From contig JANWYD010000026.1 in assembly GCA_025057155.1 (NCBI GenBank), positions 1 through 43,409 of the forward strand: 43,409 bases of DNA, read 5' to 3'. How positions within the stretch are numbered: the first letter of the stretch is position 1; every line of letters starts with the position of its first letter. The DNA is from Chloroflexaceae bacterium. GTDB lineage: Bacteria; Chloroflexota; Chloroflexia; Chloroflexales; Chloroflexaceae. This document shows, piece by piece, positions 40,075-43,409 of this stretch. A model generated the notes under the pieces. It was not told the DNA's origin and ran no database searches. It was given only the letters and a program-made list of their open reading frames with translations. The translations under genes and the position numbers were made by a program.

Positions 40075-40961
40075 TGACCCTCGACCTTCACGGCCCCGGC
40101 GCGCCGTACACCCTGCTCTTCGACGATGACGACGCCTCTGGCCCCGGTCTGCCGGAGGCGTTTCGGGCCATCTACGGCGGCGACTGGCGCCTGCTCGACC
40201 CCGCCGACGAGCGCCCGTACATCTACACCAACTTCGTCGTCTCGCACGACGGGCGCATCTCCTTCGACGAGCCGGGGCAATCCAGCGGCGCGCCGGTGAG
40301 CCTCAACGCGCCCCACGACACCTGGCTCATGGCCCTGCTACGCTCCCGCGCCGACGCCATCCTCACCGGGGCCGGCACCCTGCGCGCCGCCCTTCGCCAC
40401 CGCTGGACGCACTGGGCGCCCTTTCCCGCCGACCGCGGGGCCTTCGACGCCCTGCGCGCCATCGAGGGCCGCGCGCCGCTGCCGCTCTTCGTAGTCATCA
40501 CCGGCAGCGGCGACCTGCCCGCCAGCGCGGCGGCATTGCGCGTGCCGGGCCAGCAGACGCTCATCGCCACCACCGCGGCCGGAGCGGAACGCGCCCGCGC
40601 CGTCCTGGACGGCCTGCCCCACCTCAGCTACCACATCAGCCCCGGCGAGCGGGTGGACCTGGCCGGCCTGGCTCGCCACCTGCGGCAGCAGGGCGTGCGG
40701 ACGCTGCTGAGCGAAGGGGGCGCCCACATCTACGGCGCATTAATCGCCGCCGGGCTGATAGACGAAGTCTTCACCACCAGCAGCCCGGTGATCATCGGCA
40801 ACCGGGCGGCCCCGGCCCGCGCGCGCCCCTCGCTGGTGGAGGGCGTAGCCTTCGCCCCCGGAGCCGCGCCGCGCCTGCGCCTGGTAAGCCTGCGGCGCCA
40901 CGGCGACTACCTGTTCCAGCGGGCGCGCCTCAGCGCCGTTCCGCCCCCGCCAGGGAAGTGA
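40074..40961 (+). CDS. RibD C-terminal-type (dihydrofolate-reductase-like) reductase
   Basis: 295 residues. NFVVSHDGRISFDEPGQSSG, then RSRADAILTGAGTLRAALRH, the DLPASAAALRVPG-type segment, and TLLSEGGAHIYGALIAAGLI (usually LLxEGGxxLxxxLxxxxLvDE), followed by DEVFTTSSPVIIG. The deaminase half of RibD is absent. Such stand-alone proteins reduce pyrimidine or pterin-like substrates with NADPH; the substrate here is unknown. The start ATG overlaps the stop of the PSD-like gene, so the two are probably translated together. Confidence 0.85.
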   Translation: MTLDLHGPGAPYTLLFDDDDASGPGLPEAFRAIYGGDWRLLDPADERPYIYTNFVVSHDGRISFDEPGQSSGAPVSLNAPHDTWLMALLRSRADAILTGAGTLRAALRHRWTHWAPFPADRGAFDALRAIEGRAPLPLFVVITGSGDLPASAAALRVPGQQTLIATTAAGAERARAVLDGLPHLSYHISPGERVDLAGLARHLRQQGVRTLLSEGGAHIYGALIAAGLIDEVFTTSSPVIIGNRAAPARARPSLVEGVAFAPGAAPRLRLVSLRRHGDYLFQRARLSAVPPPPGK

Positions 40962-41293
40962 ACCATGACTACCCGGCGGCGTCGCGCGCCGAGGACGCAG
41001 CGCATTACATCCGAACCCCTACCGCGCCGCAGACCCTCGCGCAGGCCAGCGCCACTATGGTACAGGCGCGTGGTATAATACGGGCCATCAGAAGCGAGAT
41101 GGCCGGCCCTCAGCTACAGGGCGACACCCGGGCGATGGAGAAGCGCGGATGCCGCGCGACCGCATAAGGATGCGCCAGAAGCGCGTCGGACACCCGCGGC
41201 GCACCTTAAAAAGCGGGCCAGATTGGCGGCAAAACCGGCACACCGCGCAACAGGCCCGAAATAGCGCATAGCAACGCCCTCGCGACGCGCGAT
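40962..41293. other. Region between the reductase gene and the CRISPR array, candidate leader
   Basis: 332 nt with no gene. A short GTG/ATG frame at 40958 is not convincing. The right part (about 41080-41293) would be the CRISPR leader if transcription runs left to right. It is less A/T-rich than typical leaders. Confidence 0.5.
41071..41079 (+). promoter_or_regulatory. Extended -10, candidate promoter of the CRISPR array
   Basis: TGGTATAAT, exact extended -10, about 215 nt before the first repeat and pointing into the array. No -35 recognised. Confidence 0.5.
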
Positions 41294-43330
41294 GTCCGAA
41301 TAACCTCAATCCCCGCGAGGGGATTAAAACACGAAGAACGTCCACGAACCATGCGGGAATTCCGCTTTCGCCTGTCCGAATAACCTCAATCCCCGCGAGG
41401 GGATTAAAACCCTCTTCCTCTTCTCCCTCGTCCTCTCGTTTCTTCGCGTCCGAATAACCTCAATCCCCGCGAGGGGATTAAAACTCATGATTGCTATCAT
41501 TTACTACACAATCAAGTTCGTGTCCGAATAACCTCAATCCCCGCGAGGGGATTAAAACCGTATCCTTCCGTGCCTACAAGGTGCGGCCCATACGCATCTC
41601 GTGTCCGAATAACCTCAATCCCCGCGAGGGGATTAAAACTGGAACAACGGCGCCGTATTGCGTGGAGGAATTATGTCAGCGTCCGAATAACCTCAATCCC
41701 CGCGAGGGGATTAAAACTAATTACCCAGCAGCATCATTCTGGCGCATTGCGAGATGAGTCCGAATAACCTCAATCCCCGCGAGGGGATTAAAACCGCCGA
41801 GCGAGACGTAGCCGTCTCGCTCGGCGCGCTAGAGTCCGAATAACCTCAATCCCCGCGAGGGGATTAAAACAGAAAATACGGCGAGCCGGCGCCAAGGGGG
41901 AACGACATTGTCCGAATAACCTCAATCCCCGCGAGGGGATTAAAACTTGGACGCAACCAACCCGGCGCGCGCACATTACAACTGCGTCCGAATAACCTCA
42001 ATCCCCGCGAGGGGATTAAAACGCTCGCCGACGTTCAGCGACACCAACGGCCAGATCACCTGGTCCGAATAACCTCAATCCCCGCGAGGGGATTAAAACA
42101 TCCAGGTGCCGCACCATTGGGATAATAATAAATCCGTGTCCGAATAACCTCAATCCCCGCGAGGGGATTAAAACAATATGGGAAAGAGACATTACATTCC
42201 TTGCATGTATCAAGTCCGAATAACCTCAATCCCCGCGAGGGGATTAAAACCCGGTACAGGTATCGGCGTTGGCGTCGGGATATAAAAGTCCGAATAACCT
42301 CAATCCCCGCGAGGGGATTAAAACGTACCTCTCGAACTCGAACGACACTTCGCCATTCTCATTGTCCGAATAACCTCAATCCCCGCGAGGGGATTAAAAC
42401 GTATTGAGGGTTCTCCCCGGAGCCTAGCCTGTCCTCATATGCGTCCGAATAACCTCAATCCCCGCGAGGGGATTAAAACTCACGATCCGGTATCGGGCGG
42501 GGATTGCCGATGGGAGCTGGGTCCGAATAACCTCAATCCCCGCGAGGGGATTAAAACGCGGCGAGAAGGTTGACCGGCAGCACAACCTCCACCACGGTCC
42601 GAATAACCTCAATCCCCGCGAGGGGATTAAAACTTGTCCGTCTTATATGGGATAGAAAGCAGAATGTCAATCACGTCCGAATAACCTCAATCCCCGCGAG
42701 GGGATTAAAACGACCCTTTCAAGATACGTCAACAGGGCGGTTCGAACTGAGTCCGAATAACCTCAATCCCCGCGAGGGGATTAAAACAGTTTTTCCAAAC
42801 AATCCTCGCACAGCACGACGTCCTCGGTCCGAATAACCTCAATCCCCGCGAGGGGATTAAAACGCATACGTCCTAGCGTCATCATCACCATTGCTAATAT
42901 GTCCGAATAACCTCAATCCCCGCGAGGGGATTAAAACTCGTCGGAAAATTGGTAATGACCCCGTCAACCAATCCCTCTCGGTCCGAATAACCTCAATCCC
43001 CGCGAGGGGATTAAAACCCATCGCGGCCCCGCTGCACCTCACGCCGGATATAGGCGACCACGTCCGAATAACCTCAATCCCCGCGAGGGGATTAAAACCA
43101 ACATTCCAACACTCGTATCTGCGTGATTTTCTTAGCCAGCAAAGTCCGAATAACCTCAATCCCCGCGAGGGGATTAAAACCGGGATCTGTTTCGCCGTCA
43201 GCTGGAACGGCAGGCCGTCCGAATAACCTCAATCCCCGCGAGGGGATTAAAACGAAGATTGCGGGCATTGGAAATCAAACCGGATTACCGTATGTCCGAA
43301 TAACCTCAATCCCCGCGAGGGGATTAAAAC
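41294..43330 (+). CRISPR. CRISPR array, 27 repeats of 37 bp and 26 spacers
   Basis: Every repeat begins GTCCGAATAACCTC and ends GAGGGGATTAAAAC; all 27 copies read the same, the first at 41294-41330 and the last at 43294-43330. The repeat contains a 7-bp stem AATCCCC/GGGGATT closed by a GCGA loop. Its last eight bases ATTAAAAC resemble the 5' handle (ATTGAAAC-like) of crRNAs in type I and III systems, so transcription is most likely plus, leader on the left. Spacers are 36 to 45 nt, a broad range. There is no degenerate terminal repeat on either side, and no cas gene in the window, so the subtype cannot be told. Spacer 7 (41795-41833) is palindromic. Apparent reading frames through the array are translations of the repeat. 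Confidence 0.98.
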
Positions 43331-43409
43331 ATCGTATCCGTATTCTCCATCGACTTCGAGTGAAGGGCGGTAAGAATAAAACCCAGAGCGGGGGTTAGAA
43401 GTGTCTGGC

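Noticed and set aside
40958-41167. 69-codon frame after the RibD-like gene.
   Set aside because: Low-complexity translation running into the CRISPR leader with a candidate -10 element inside it.
41491-43398. Open frames through the CRISPR region on both strands (repeating PNNLNPREGIKT, VRITSIPARGLK, LIPSRGLRLFG).
   Set aside because: They are translations of the CRISPR repeat; no start signals and no independent protein features.

Overview
The window is GC-rich bacterial chromosome (roughly two thirds G+C by eye) that looks like a member of the Chloroflexota, probably the Chloroflexia near Roseiflexus/Chloroflexus. The basis is protein content: a SpoVS homologue beside RNase Y, a fused two-subunit 2-oxoacid:ferredoxin oxidoreductase, a transmembrane Ser/Thr kinase with a DUF11-type outer domain, many small intergenic palindromes, and a GATTAAAAC-ending CRISPR repeat. 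This assignment is inference from recognition, not from a database search.

Layout. 1-888: end of a UvrD-type helicase. 1.27-3.65 kb: a toxin-antitoxin island with an intact higB-higA pair, an intact MNT-HEPN pair, and remnants of a PemK/MazF toxin, a second higA and a DUF5615 PIN-like toxin. 3.76-6.4 kb: infC-rpmI-rplT-trmH translation operon on the minus strand, with a near-consensus promoter and an ATT start codon for infC. 6.5-11.8 kb: an FAD oxidoreductase with a truncated flippase-like neighbour, small unknown proteins, a methyltransferase and a catalytically degenerate cyanophycin-synthetase/Mur-ligase relative. 11.9-17.0 kb: korA and korB separated by a Ser/Thr kinase, with diverged copies of an intergenic repeat on either side of the kinase-korA segment. 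17.5-20.3 kb: DnaQ-like exonuclease plus cNMP/CBS/DUF294 signalling protein. 20.6-22.8 kb: spoVS and rny (RNase Y). 23.2-28.6 kb: lipoprotein, rimI, relA/spoT, mutY. 28.7-32.0 kb: cardiolipin synthase and mutL. 32.4-37.3 kb: regulatory proteins of the partner-switching type (membrane PAS-STAS protein, PP2C phosphatase, HEAT-repeat protein, STAS antagonist, RsbW-like kinase). 37.3-41.0 kb: hisF, a YesL-like membrane protein, a phosphatidylserine-decarboxylase-like protein that has lost catalytic residues, and a RibD-C-type reductase. 41.29-43.33 kb: a CRISPR array of 27 identical 37-bp repeats and 26 spacers, with no cas gene in view.

How the parts fit. Most of the window is housekeeping (translation, stringent response, mismatch and base-excision repair, phospholipid and histidine synthesis) with regulatory modules between. 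The accessory parts are the toxin-antitoxin island at the left and the CRISPR array at the right. Gene boundaries are repeatedly marked by short repeat families: GGATTTT-type arrays, GGAAACCAGGTTTCC palindromes and GGAGGGCTTCGCCCTCC hairpins. Many promoters are readable; a recurring extended -10 (TGNTATAAT or close) stands out. No tRNA, rRNA, insertion sequence with a transposase, or cas gene was recognised.
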